Assembly (NCBI GenBank): GCA_963576565.1
Contig: OY755038.1
Coordinates: forward strand, 181,342,452 to 181,406,451
Length of the DNA stretch: 64,000 nucleotides
From: Aspidapion aeneum
Taxonomy: Eukaryota; Arthropoda; Insecta; Coleoptera; Brentidae
Reading direction: 5' to 3'
The position numbers were made by a program, and so were the translations under genes. Below, one piece after another: positions 34,860 through 46,084 of the stretch (position 1 is the first letter of the stretch; every line of letters starts with the position of its first letter). Below the pieces are notes generated by a model. It did not search any database. It was not told the origin of the DNA and saw only the letters and a program-made list of their open reading frames with translations.

Positions 34860-35399
34860 CGGTATGTCCACGGATTAAGTTCCCGTAAGGTAATAAATGA
34901 CAAAAAAACCTCGATTTAGATCCTTATTTTCTGGGAACCGTTCCTGCTTGGTCTCAAACTAAGATGTTGAAAAAATTAATCAAATCATTTAATCTACAGT
35001 TAGTTTAGTGTTTTAAAAGATATCTGAAAATGTTATAAAGAAGAGTTATTTAAATTGAAAATTTACGGCAGATTCTCAATTTTCAGAAAAATTAGCCAAC
35101 TCTGATTTTACATGTTGAGAATGAAAATTTGGCGATTTTAAGCTGATTTTTCTGAAAATTGAGAATCAGTCATTGTTTCTTAATAACCTTTTCTGATATC
35201 TCTTGAAACAAAGGTACTTTACTCTTAACACTTTTTATCAAATTAACCTACTAAACCGCCCTGTATATTAAATAATTTGGCTCATTTTGTCAACATGTTA
35301 GTTTAAGACCAAGCAGGAGCGATTCCCAGAAAATCAAAATCTAAATTGAATTTTTTTTGTCATTTATACCTTACCGTAACTCAATCCGTGGACATACTG
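34860..35399. mobile_element. 540-bp palindromic element
   Basis: Ends CGGTATGTCCACGGATT and the complement of CAGTATGTCCACGGATT. The arms continue inward almost to the centre, including AACCGTTCCTGCTTGGTCT mirrored near 35310 and TCTCAATTTTCAGAAAAAT mirrored near 35148. The right flank is TA and the left is AA, so a TA duplication may have mutated. Confidence 0.8.
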
Positions 35400-37210
35400 T
35401 ATATCAACATATAATACATACATACAACATACCTATCAACAGCTTTTTTTCTTAGGGAAGTGTGCAATAAACCAAAAGAACATTTTTAATTTGCAGTTTT
35501 AATCAAACTTAACTTATTTTTTCTTAAATCATTGCTCCCCTGTCCTCTTATTAAGAATTCAAAATCTGTGTTAAACCTAAGCTTGGTCAATTGATCGCAA
35601 ATACATCGTTAGTGGTCCAGAGAGAAAAGATATATTTTAACATAAGAATTTTTTGAAAAGTGGATTCTCCAAAACCTTGTTATTTAAAAAAAATTAAATT
35701 CCTATTTAAAAAAATATTTATCTATAGGAAATAAACATAATAAACCCCGTCGACGGAGCAATAAACTGACAGCAAAACTCAGGACCGCCAGGAAAAAATT
35801 TTACCAAGTCTCTTATTCAAGACTTTTTGCACCAAACCATTCATGTATGACTCTAATTACCTGTTTTAAATTTAATGTTTTTGTTTGGAGCAGGCTAGTA
35901 AGTCTCAAACAGCCCATATTACAACATTGTCTTGGACAAGCTTGAAATTCTGTCAGAGAAATGTGCATGCATTTGCCATAGATTTCCCCTGGGCGTTATT
36001 CTCGTTTAGGGCGGCGTTTGCACGGTACATTGATGACTTGCCTTCGAGATTAAAATGTCTTGTTTGGTCTGTTCGGAAATATAAGGCACTTTTTTCTGGA
36101 ACAGGCTAAAAAAAATATTTATTAAAAGCTTATCAAATCTTATTGAAATTACCGTTGTGTTACAGATCAGGGAATTTGTTTTCAGATGATGTATATTTTA
36201 ATAATATTCGAGGAAAAAAATTCTAGAAATATCTAACCAAAATCTCTAAAAATTAGTTTTTAAGAAATATTTTGCTAGTTTACCATGCTGTGTTTTTTAC
36301 TCAGTTTCACACTAGCTATCTTATTTTAGGCATATTTTAACATATTTAATAGATTTTGAGTAAGTAATATAGCAAAAACTATCGCGTTAGAGAAGGGACA
36401 AAAAATTACTAGGTATTCCAAAAAAACGCATCGCACGGTCGATTTTTGTAAATTAACCTTCCGATCGTTTTGGCCAAAAACATTCAACTAAAGGTAGACC
36501 CCGTATAGAAATCCTAAACTTCATCAGACACAAAAAGTATTATACTGGGGATTTCTTTCAAATTCGCAACAATGTTGCCAGTACTTTTATAACTTGTAAT
36601 TTTGATGTAGGTACATAAGTAAAATGGTAACTAATAAAAATCAAAAAAATATTTTGTTTTTGAATTCGGCTTACGTTTTGGATTGCTATACATGTATCTG
36701 TAATAGAATATGTTTACCATCCTATGTGAGAAAAGGATTGTTTTCATTGATTTTTTTTTTGAGATCTTATCATTAATAACGTTTTTCTATACAATTTAAT
36801 TCTAGGTTGTAAGTATAACCTCTAGATATGTATGTATGCATGTCTGTCTGTGTACCTATATGCACATATGTATACAAATGTTTGAAAAAAAGTTTTTTTT
36901 TTAAGTTAGAATATGTTATCCAATAATCAATCGGTAAATTTTTGTTTACATAGGTACCTAAACTTAACAAAAATCATAAAACATTTGCTTTTAAGTCCCT
37001 GTTGTTATAGATCTATGTGGCGGTTTAAATCCTTATCTATTTTGAATTAAAAGGAAAGTATAAATTAGAAATAATCAGCTAAAGTTGGTTTTTTTCGAAG
37101 ATTGTTGATTGTCGATTTTTATAGAACGTACAACGATTAGCACAAAATTGCAATTTTTGTGCAGTCAACCAACTTGAGCTTGTTTTTTGCAGGAACACAA
37201 AATAACTACA
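35400..37210. other. No gene recognised; short shared block at 36433-36475
   Basis: The block GGTCGATTTTTGTAAATTA...CCGATCGTTTT is repeated in reverse orientation near 48893-48930. A 74-codon frame at 35885-36109 has no recognisable family. The remainder is AT-rich. Confidence 0.4.
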
Positions 37211-37216
37211 TTTTTT

Positions 37217-37355
37217 TAAACTGCACATGCGCACCTCTCTTTTTCTGATCACATAAAATTATCTTCCTCTTACTAACTTCACACATGCTCGACCACAGCT
37301 GAGAGGGAGATATTTTATGTGAGAAGAAAAAGTACGGTAGCGAATGCGCAGTTTA
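37217..37355. mobile_element. 139-bp hairpin MITE
   Basis: Ends TAAACTGCACATGCGC and the complement of TAAACTGCGCATTCGC. Inner arms share CACATAAAAT and CTCCCTCT-like words. T-rich left and A-rich right flanks hide any target duplication. Confidence 0.7.
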
Positions 37356-37550
37356 AAATATTGATTTGGTTTTCGGTTTTCTGAAAAAAACGGGACTCCA
37401 TTTAAGTGTGAAAAAAGTTCAACTGAAAGTAAGTTTAATTAAATTTCTTTGGTGTGAGGTTAGAGTTCATAAATAGTTTATTAGTTTTGTCTTCCTAGGT
37501 GGTATTTAAAAAGTTATTAAAACCAGATGACTAAATTGCACTTTTAACTA

Positions 37551-37736
37551 CAGTCGAACCTCTCTAATTCGAACCTCTATAACTCGAACCTCTCTATAAC
37601 TCGAACCTTTTAAATGGTCCCTGCACATTTTTATATGTATTTCAACCTCTTTAATTCGAATTTCTATAACTCGAACTCTCCATAACTCGAACTGTTTTGG
37701 TGGTCCCTTTAAGTTCGAGTTATAAAGGTTCGACTG
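37551..37736. mobile_element. pogo/Tigger-like MITE, second copy
   Basis: Same family as 327-511: ends CAGTCGAACCTCT and complement, flanked by TA at 37549-37550 and 37737-37738, length 186 bp. Differences from copy 1 are scattered substitutions. Confidence 0.88.
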
Positions 37737-37847
37737 TATTAATTATTGTTCTCACTACAAATGTTTTCGGTATAAAAATAACTCTTGCTTTTAGTCCAAA
37801 TAAATTTAAGTTAAATGTTTTGATCACAAAAGTTAAAAAAACCTTTT

Positions 37848-37852
<5 letters not shown>

Positions 37853-37900
<48 letters not shown>
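37853..37900. repeat. (TA)n microsatellite
   Basis: About 24 uninterrupted TA units just before the dispersed repeat at 38001. Confidence 0.9.
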
Positions 37901-37903
<3 letters not shown>

Positions 37904-38000
37904 TAGTCTACAACCCTCTCCTGGGCAACTCTGGAAAACTCAAAAAGTGTTTTGATTTGAAAATGGAACGTCGCAGAGAAAACCTTTGTTGACAAAAAAA

Positions 38001-38232
38001 ATTGTGTGTGCTTAAGACCACATGGCAGAAGTGTAAACTTTAACAAGGCGAAATTAATAATACTGGCCTTCATCTGCATCATCATATTGCTCGCTGAATG
38101 TTCCTCTCACAGTTAGTCGACTCGAGCCGACTTCACCCGAATGAGCGTTACATAGCCGAGTCTGACGGCTCAGTTCAATTCAGTACCCACAAAAACTACT
38201 AAACGCGCCTAAAGAAGTTTACACTTCAAAAA
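38001..38232. repeat. 230-bp dispersed repeat, copy 1
   Basis: Highly similar to 44484-44713 in the same orientation. Ends contain GAAGTGTAAACTT and its complement AAGTTTACACTTC, so it is partly a terminal-inverted-repeat unit. The interior is less AT-rich, with GTCGACTCGAGCCGAC and GCCGAGTCTGACGGCTC. The two copies differ mainly by point changes and a 4-bp GTTA insertion here. Confidence 0.8.
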
Positions 38233-38235
38233 TTC

Positions 38236-39041
38236 CTTTACAATTTTTCTTAAAGGTTATAGCTCTAGACTTACATGTATAGAAGATAGAGAGCACCAAA
38301 ATTGACAAAAATCAGTTTTTTGCATTTTACACAAAAACGGTAAGTCGTAGAGAAGAATTTTATTTAAGAGAAATATTACCCATACGAGTCTTCACAATCA
38401 ATCTCCATAGTCTATAGGTCTACAACGACATGTTTAGAAGGTAGATGGCAAAAATTGTGTTTTTTTTAGTCGTAGAAAGAAACTTTATAAACATAAAATG
38501 TTAAAGGACACAATTTTCTACATTCTTTCCTTTTGGGCCACAGGTTTACAAGTACGTGTAGAACATATAGGGCGCCAAATTTGCAAAAATTATTATTTTA
38601 TTTTATGTAAAAACGGTAGGTCCTAGAAAAACACATTATAGACAAGAAATCTCCAGGACGCCATTCTCTACAATTCACCTATGTGAGTCACAGCTCTATG
38701 ACTTATGGTTTTTGCGTAAAACGAAAAAAAGTATATAATGGGCATTTTCGGCACCCTCTGCCTTCAACACATATGGTTGTAGAGCTGTAAATTGTCATTG
38801 TCGCATTGTAGAAAATTGTGTCTTGATCATTTTATGTCAATAAAGTTTTTTTTTATGACTTACCGTTTTTGCATAAATTGCAAAAAACATAATTTTTTCA
38901 AATTTTTGGTTGGTTGTAGACCTATAGACTATGGAGACCGATTGTAGGGAATTCTATGGGTAATATTTCTCATACATTAAATTTTGCCCTACGACGAGTA
39001 AAATGCAAAAAACTGATTTTTGTTCGCTATTTTTCAGAAAA
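38236..39041. repeat. Foldback-like palindrome with internal tandem units
   Basis: The outer arms (about 38300-38425 and 38905-39030) share CAGTTTTTTGCATTTTAC, AGAAATATTACCCATA and CCATAGTCTATAGGTCTACA in inverse order. Between them degenerate units of about 120 bp repeat with AAAACGGTA.GTC.TAGA. No clean ends or target duplication found. Confidence 0.6.
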
Positions 39042-39194
39042 AAAATTAATAGCGGCAACCATGTAGACCAAACGTCACCCTTGCATCATTTATTGTTGCC
39101 TTTGAGAGGTTATCCGAATAAACGGGCGTTTTCGTTGTTTTTTTTGCAATATTGATCACAAAATTAACATTTTTTTTATTAAATAACTTTAAAA

Positions 39195-39250
39195 ATGCCT
39201 AAGAAGTGTGACAAAAGTGAAGAGAAGTGGCTGGATTTATCATTTCACCG
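39195..39250 (+). CDS. THAP-domain protein, first exon
   Basis: ATG at 39195 opens MPKKCDKSEEKWLDLSFHR and the exon ends CACCG at a strong GTAAGT donor (39251). The last codon is completed by the first base of the exon at 39579, giving LSFHRFPTDPNKRE across the junction, a typical start of a THAP zinc finger. The first zinc Cys is present (MPKKC) but the second of the usual CX2-4C pair is absent, so the finger may be degenerate. The intron is 328 bp. Confidence 0.6.
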
Positions 39251-39578
39251 GTAAGTTTGAATCTCTTCCAGAAACCGTCATATTGTTTACGATTTGGTAA
39301 GACAGTGGTGTGGTTTATAACTTTTTTTACAAAATATTAGTGATTTATTTTACAACGAAGTTTTAAGAAACATTATTTATTGTTGCAAATTCCCTTATTT
39401 TCCCACCTCTAGTGTTTGGGTTTTTTTGGAAAAGTTTTTGAATTTATTCTGGCAATAATATATAAAAAAATATATTTCTTATGTAAACAACCATTTTCAC
39501 TCTGTAATGTTATGTTATGTCATGCTACTGTACAGTTATTAAACATTTTAAAAATATTCAAATTTATGAGTTTACTAG

Positions 39579-39755
39579 ATTCCCCACTGATCCAAACAAG
39601 AGAGAGCTTTGGAGGGAGATTATTGGCCTTAATAAGGAGAAAATTCTGTCAAAATGGGCATTCTTTGTTCTGACCACGTTGATCCTCAGTATGTTCGTTT
39701 AGCACCTAGTAGGCACTATCTTGTACGAAATGCCTTGCCCAAGGTCAGGTGTTAA
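39579..39755 (+). pseudogene. THAP-domain second exon with frameshift
   Basis: After an acceptor (TTTACTAG ending 39578) it reads FPTDPNKRELWREIIGLNKE and ILSKWAFF. One base then appears to be missing near 39663-39668. The next frame gives CSDHVDPQYVRLAPSRHYLV and RNALPKVRC with a stop at 39753-39755. The Cys-x2-His pair (CSDH) and the final NALPKV match the C2CH zinc site and AVP-like end of THAP domains. THAP proteins are DNA-binding host factors or P-element-type transposases; no transposase domain follows here. The frameshift implies a pseudogene unless it is a sequencing error. Confidence 0.6.
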
Positions 39756-40098
39756 AGACTAGTTCAAATTAAGAAAACTACTTACTACTAGTGGTTGGTA
39801 GTTAAATATTCAACTATCTCTTTTTATTATAAAGTATACATAATATATTATCACTGGTTGTTTATGATGTTCGATCATCATATAATAATGTAAAAAAGTA
39901 GTTAGAATTAACAAATATAACTGTAAGAAGAAAAAAGGTAGTACCTACTTTTACACAGAAAAAAAAGAGTTTTAACTTCCTTTTCACTTACTTACTGCAT
40001 AGTCCCTGGTGATTAATTAAAAGAGAGCCTTGAGTCAAATGGATTAAAATATTGTTCTTAATTCTTATATTTGCCAAATTTAATAATGTTTGTATATA

Positions 40099-40771
40099 TA
40101 GGGTGTCCCATAACTTAGGGGCCATAGGCCAACAAGTGATAGAGGAGGTCATGTCTGATCAAAAACTTGTTGTTGGCAATTTTTTTAACTTTTGTGATAA
40201 CTCTAATAACTTTAAAAAAACGCAGTAAAAATATGAAATTGGGTAGTCTTGTATTAGAACAAAAGCAGTAAATTAAAATTAATTTTAAAAAATTAATTTG
40301 AAAAAAGTTAGTCAGTCCATTTTTTTAGAAAATACTATTTTTTTGGTATGAACTTTTATGAATGCCATATTAAATGCAATGTTTTTTAAATATTTTTTGT
40401 TAATAAAAACAAGTCTCTAGCGAGACATAATAATAAAATATTATTGATATTTTTTAAAAGAGAAAGCAAAAATTAATTTAAAAAAATATATTATTTTTTA
40501 TACATTTTCGAGGTTATTTTGACAGCCCGTACCTCCTCCACTTGTAATATTATCAAAAAAGGAGTACCACATTTTTTAATCACAATTAGCTGAGTATTCA
40601 GCTGGCTGTCACAGATTTTTTTTGTATATCCGGTTTTCACCCACTCCTCTTTAAAAATCCTATATCTTAAAAACAGATGAATGTTGACCCCATGTTATAT
40701 AAACTTTTTTCTTGGAAATAACCTCCTCTATCACCTGCTGCACTACGGCGCCTAAGTTATGGGACACCCTG
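40099..40771. mobile_element. 673-bp TA-target MITE, GGGTGTCCCATAA type
   Basis: Ends TAGGGTGTCCCATAACTTAG and the complement of CAGGGTGTCCCATAACTTAG, flanked by TA. The arms extend inward with TGATAGAGGAGGT mirrored near 40722. The interior is AT-rich without coding sequence. Confidence 0.85.
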
Positions 40772-41074
40772 TATAATAATCACTTAATTATAAATAATAT
40801 TTATTCATTTTTATTTTATTTGGTAAATAAAAATTAAATAGATTTTTTTATGGAAATCAAAAGTATTTTGTTGATAAAACTGAATAAGTCATATTTTTTA
40901 ACATTTGCAAATGTAAAAAAACACAGACTCATACCAAATATTTTCTAAAAAAACTAATTGCTAGAGTTTAATAAACTAATGAATGGATTTTGGTAAAATA
41001 AACCAATGAGTGCTTTTTATTTCGAGGCAAGAGTTTTGCTGATAAAATATAACAAAAAATCTATATTATAAATA

Positions 41075-41251
41075 TAGGCTGTCCCATTTTTATCATTTGG
41101 GTGGTTTCGGGAACTTCTAGAGAAGATTGAAGAAAAAACGACTACACCTTAGTGTGCTTTAATTTGAAGAGAATAATGATGGTAAACATCGCATATCAAT
41201 ATTATAAACATAGAAACCGAAAACACCCAAAAGTGTCGAAAATGCACCCTG
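41075..41251. mobile_element. 177-bp TA-target MITE
   Basis: Left end TAGGCTGTCCCATTTTTATC and right end complement CAGGGTGCATTTTCGACAC, both followed by TTTGGGTG.TTTCGG, flanked by TA (41073-41074 and 41252-41253). It is more diverged than the element at 40099. Confidence 0.7.
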
Positions 41252-41254
41252 TAC

Positions 41255-43555
41255 ACTAGGGGATCAAATAGACTCTTTAAATCCTAATGCAAAAATTTTG
41301 ATAAATATCTCAAGGTCTGAGTATATAATTCGGAGTTTTTGACTTTTTTTAACAGAACAAATCTACTTACTGTAAAAAATTTACTAAGAGCAATGTATTA
41401 CCAAGGTGAAAGAGTAAAAAGCTAAAAAAACACCTTTGACAATTTGAAATAAAAAGAAACACTTTTACCTGTGTTTTAAATTTTAGGGATTAAAGTAACA
41501 CTTTTCTATATCCAGAAAAAAATAATATAAAGTAGATTTCTTATCTTTAGGGAAAAATAATAAAAATCAAAACTACGGATATTACCAGCTGTAAATAAGT
41601 TATTGATTTCTAATATTATAAATCGATAAAAAAATTAATTCTGTAAAAATAGAATGGCTGTCAAAGCTGTACCGGTAATATTTTACACTTATTTAAATTT
41701 TATAATTTTGGGTGCAAAAATTTTATAGGAAAATGTCTATAATATATTTATTTTATTTTCAACAAAATCTGCACGCCCATGGTTTTTCATCGATTTCTCT
41801 TTTATACCTCTTACAGTGTTGCCTGCGAGGATTCGGCGAAATTTTCTGAGATTTCATGCATGATGAATGAATTTGCGTATTAAATAATGGGGATGCGTCT
41901 TCTAGGGTTCCTTGAATTTCTTTGGTTTTGGCCGACTAAAAAATTTTAGCCTCAAGATTTAACCTGATGCCCGGCAACGCCGCCGGTCTAGACTCCACAG
42001 CACCCCTTGGCAGTGGCGATGAATAGCGTGGAGGGTCGTCGCACAGTGGGACCAATTGTTATAATTTAGCAGTTTTGTATTACAAGATTAAGGGGTAGTA
42101 AATCCTCAAAATTTTAGCTACCGATGTACCGGGTGTCCTATAAAAACATTTCATATTTAAACTGCAGCTAATTATTTGACCAGGTACTGATTTAAATTTT
42201 TTTTAAATACATGTAAAGTAAATAAGTTTTTCAATCCAACTAAACAAAAATGATCGCAAATATAAAATAAAGATTATTTCAGATACTACCTAACCAATTT
42301 TAATGAAATTTGGCATACATGTTTTATAAGCCCTTGTTAAGGGGTTTTTTTACGCTATGACATGTGCAAGTCAGGCTGAAGCCGGCTATTGTTATTTTTT
42401 TAGGTTAGTTATTAATCAATTGGAATAAGAAACCGATACCTTCCTTAAGGCTTTAAATGCAAATAAAGATTAATACGGCTTTTTTTAAAATTCAAGATGG
42501 CTACTATACGCTAAAACTATACAACTTATTTGTTTTAATTGACGGAACATTTATATTTAATTTGGTTACACCGTTACAAAACCACTAATTTAAAAATGGA
42601 GTCATTAAAATAAACTTAAAGAGAATGTCACATACTTGGATTTATATAATGATACTCTTTTTAAAAATAATTCCGCATTTTTAGATTATTTATAGTTTTT
42701 ACCTGATAGCTTTGGCTGGGATATGGGTATAATTGTTTTTTTCCTTTAAAATCGGTTTAATTTTAAATTTAATCACTGCTCCAAAGTCAAACTCTTAAGG
42801 CAATCCAAATATAAAATAAAAATAACTCCATTTTGATGGTTATATTGTTATATTAGTGAAAACGCAAACATGTACTTAATTAAAGTTTTTTTTTAATAAT
42901 ATCTAACCAAACCACTTTTAGTTAATGTTTAGTACAGCCTTAACCCCCATTCTTTATGTACAATTTGTACGGAAAAATAATAAAGATTTGATTTAATTTG
43001 AAAAATAATATTTATGTTTACAAATACTTGTCTACTTTTTAAAACTATCGGTCATTTTTCATATGTATGAAATAATGTCTAAAGTAGTAAACACTTGTTT
43101 AATGGACTAATTAGGTCAAAAGTCATAAACCTAACCGAACCAATGCAAAAAAAGGGCAGACATTTGTAGCCTAGCCTACAATTAGTACCTAGATTATTGC
43201 GCCACCGAGGGGAGCGACTTTTAATAGGTTTAATTTTTAGATCGGAAAAAGATTTAAGTAATGGAAGATATAAGGAAACTCGTACAAGGGGGACGAGTGT
43301 GATATAGTTTAGGTAGGCTAGATTAATATACTGAAGATGGGCTCCACCTGCTAGTACCTAAAATAAGTATTGCAAAAAAATACAAATAATAAGAATTTTC
43401 TTTCTTCTACCCTCCCACCCACCCATTAACCTTATTGTGCACATGACAGAAAATATTCAATGAAAAAAATGTCGCCGCGTACAAAAATTTGAGAAAAATT
43501 AGAAAAAAGAAAAAAAAATCGGTTGTTTAGCACGCTCTTCCACTCAGACCCATAT
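41255..43555. other. No gene recognised
   Basis: Contains a GC-richer stretch near 41960-42050 and a lone MITE-type end (GGGTGTCCTATAAAAAC) near 42130. One copy of the shared core (CCAATTTTAATGAAATTTGG) lies near 42295. GCACAGTGGGACCAA near 42042 faces a complementary TTGGCCCACTGTGC near 45217, possibly ends of one old 3-kb element. Confidence 0.4.
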
Positions 43556-43558
43556 ATA

Positions 43559-44087
43559 CAGGGTGTTCAATAACATAATTTTAGTATTAAATTTCTTGAG
43601 TGATTTTAAGACAAAAAGTTCATATAAACATAGGTCTACAAACGCTTAGTTTTCGAGATAATATTTTATAGCCGCCATGCCATACCGAAGCATTTTTTAT
43701 TTTGATGATTGGCGCAAAAGCTTTTTTATAAACGGTTAGAGATGCGAAAAAATTGCAAGAGACAAAAAAATTTGCAAACGAAACAAGGATTTTATTTCTT
43801 GTTTTAGAATCTACCAGTGGCTTACAACATAAAAATATCCCAGGAAAAAAGTGACATGAGCCCTGAAAAAGTATAACCTAGATTTTTACTATCGTTTGAT
43901 ATGTCTTATAGTGTAATGACACCAGCTATATGTGTTAAATTTGAGCTGCATATCTCAAAAACTGCTCGAGCTATAAACAAAAAACTAAAAAATATATGAA
44001 ATTTTAACACCCTGTATCTTGAAAACTAAGCGTTTACGTGTCTATGTTTATATAAACTTTTTGACTTACAATAACCTAAACAACTTG
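43559..44087. mobile_element. 529-bp TA-target MITE
   Basis: Left CAGGGTGTTCAATAACATA and right complement CAAGTTGTTTAGGTTATTG with TA flanks. Inner arms agree better: AAAAAGTTCATATAAACATAG and AAACGCTTAGTTTTC are mirrored near 44017-44064. Confidence 0.75.
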
Positions 44088-44483
44088 TATAAATAAAAAA
44101 TTGTATATGATCCGATTTGAAATAGAAATTCAGTACAAAAAAAAACTGTGTACTAAGTAAAACATACATAAGTTTGAAACACATATTTAAGTCCTACAAG
44201 TTTCTTAAAACATTGTTGCAACTCTTGTCTTATTTTGGAACACAAGTTTCACAACGGCACAGAATGTTTCTTCTTTTTAAAAACATTTTTTGTATTAGAA
44301 GAGGACACTATCTATCTTTTATATTTAACCATAAAGATTTCGTTGAGCCTTTCTTATGGAAAATAAAAACGTGATCTGCTTTATTTAGGAAAATACCTGT
44401 TATGTTTGATCGTGGACACGTTCCCCTACCCAAATGCAAAAGTGACTTTTACAAAGTTATGTCATATCATTAAATAAAAAATT

Positions 44484-44713
44484 ATTGTGTGTGCTTAAGA
44501 CCACACAGCAGAAGTGTTAACTTCAACAAGGCGAAATTAATAATACTGGCCTTCATCTGCATCATCATGTCGCTCGCTGAATGTTCCTCTCACAGTCGAC
44601 TCGAGCCGACTTCACCCGAATGAGCGTTACATTGCCGAGTCTGACGGCTCAGTTTAATTCAGTACCCACAAAAACTGCTAAACGGGCCTAAAGAAGTTTA
44701 CACTTCAAAAATC
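44484..44713. repeat. 230-bp dispersed repeat, copy 2
   Basis: Direct copy of 38001-38232, about 6.5 kb away, sharing the TCGACTCGAGCCGACTTCAC and GAGTCTGACGGCTCAGTT blocks. Confidence 0.8.
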
Positions 44714-44932
44714 TTCAGTCCTTATGATATCGGACGGGGGGGCAGATTGTGGAAGGTTTGTTGTGAGGGGGCTGGTTATGGGGAAGGGGACTATCTTACT
44801 TTACCCTTTCCCATAGAAATACTTTCCCATAGAAATACAGGCAGTTATACTTTTTATGTAGGAATCTATTTGTATATTATTATTAAACTACAAAAACAGC
44901 AATTAAAGTAAAACGATGTTTTCTTTTTCTAG

Positions 44933-45124
44933 GAGAGCTTATTTTTTTATAATGAATCACTTAATTATGTCACTAAAATTCTAGAAAAAACAGAGAAGGA
45001 AGGCCTAGTCCGTATGTTATTTGTAAACTTGGTCGGCGCCCCTGATAGATTATGTTCATTTCGTTTGAAAGGGGCTAATTTTGATATTAGAGGGCTTACC
45101 TCCTTCCCCAAGCTACTTCCTTAG
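44933..45124 (+). CDS. Possible exon, weak
   Basis: Follows an acceptor-like TTTTCTTTTTCTAG and is open for 63 codons to TAG at 45122, reading ESLFFYNESLNYVTKILEK, then TEKEGLVRMLFVNLVGAPD. A GTATGT donor-like site lies inside at about 45011. No recognisable family, and its phase does not join the open frame of 45468-45632 convincingly. Confidence 0.2.
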   Translation, partial: ESLFFYNESLNYVTKILEKTEKEGLVRMLFVNLVGAPDRLCSFRLKGANFDIRGLTSFPKLLP

Positions 45125-45467
45125 CGTACAAACATACATTTATTCCATTCTTTCAAAAAATGTTGGTTTTGTTAATATTTAGTATTACCAAGAAAAATTG
45201 CATTTGGATATCTGATTTGGCCCACTGTGCAACGCTACCGTCAGTCAGTTCTGCATTTCTCAACAAAAAATAAGCTTGATAAAGACAAAAGTGGGTTAGG
45301 ATTGCATTTTTCTGGAAATTTTTATTTTAATTTATAATTTATATTCAACTAATTTCAAAAAAACTTTTGTTTGCATACCTAAGTAGTACTTTTTAAAAAT
45401 AATTAGTGCTGGAAAATTTGCATCTTGAAAAATATTAGTTTTTAATATAGGATTTTTTTTGTTACAG

Positions 45468-45632
45468 GTTACTTATGTGTCTACAACAACAACAAACTTC
45501 TCAAGCTTGCAAACAATACCTATCATCTGCTATGTTGGTCCAAATAAAAAACTTGTTGCAGAGAAATAAACATCCTTTGAGACCAGTAGACGCCACCCAA
45601 ATGTCTTTTGTGATTTATTCAATTATAGCAAT
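45468..45632 (+). CDS. Probable internal exon, unidentified protein
   Basis: Bounded by a strong acceptor (GATTTTTTTTGTTACAG, ending 45467) and a consensus donor (GTAAGTAT at 45633). One frame, beginning at the second base, is open across all 165 bases. It reads LLMCLQQQQTSQACKQYLSS, then AMLVQIKNLLQRNKHPL and RPVDATQMSFVIYSIIA. The exon length is a multiple of three and the phases are symmetric. The sequence looks amphipathic and helical; I do not recognise the family. It is the strongest sign of an active host gene here, with introns filled by transposons. Confidence 0.45.
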
Positions 45633-46084
45633 GTAAGTATGTGAATGTGAAATAGAATACAATGTATTATCAAATATTATTTGTTAATTATTATTAAAAA
45701 TAATATTATTCATAAGAAAAGTGCGTAAAGTGATTACATTTCCACAAACAAAAACAGTTGAGCAATATGAATTGAAGTTCAGTTTCATAATAGTTTGTGA
45801 GAAATAGATACCAGGCACATATATAAGGAGGGGGGCACTGGGGGGACATTTCCCCCCTCCTTGAACAAGTTTTTATTATGAAATTTTAGTGTTGGGCACT
45901 TCACTACTAAAATGTTCTGTATTCAGTGGACTTGCCTCCGGCAAGCATTTCTGCCTACCCTGTCCAAAACATCATGCACCGTCACTGAGAAACAACACAG
46001 GACTTTCTATATGGGAGTATCCCCCCAGAAAGAAAAGCTATCTACATGCCTGCTACATACTTTGAGTACATGTTTTATAGAACA

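Noticed and set aside
42042..45231. CACAGTGGG...CCCACTGTG as ends of one 3.2-kb transposon
   Set aside because: Only about 12 bases match and no target duplication is seen; kept only as a note.
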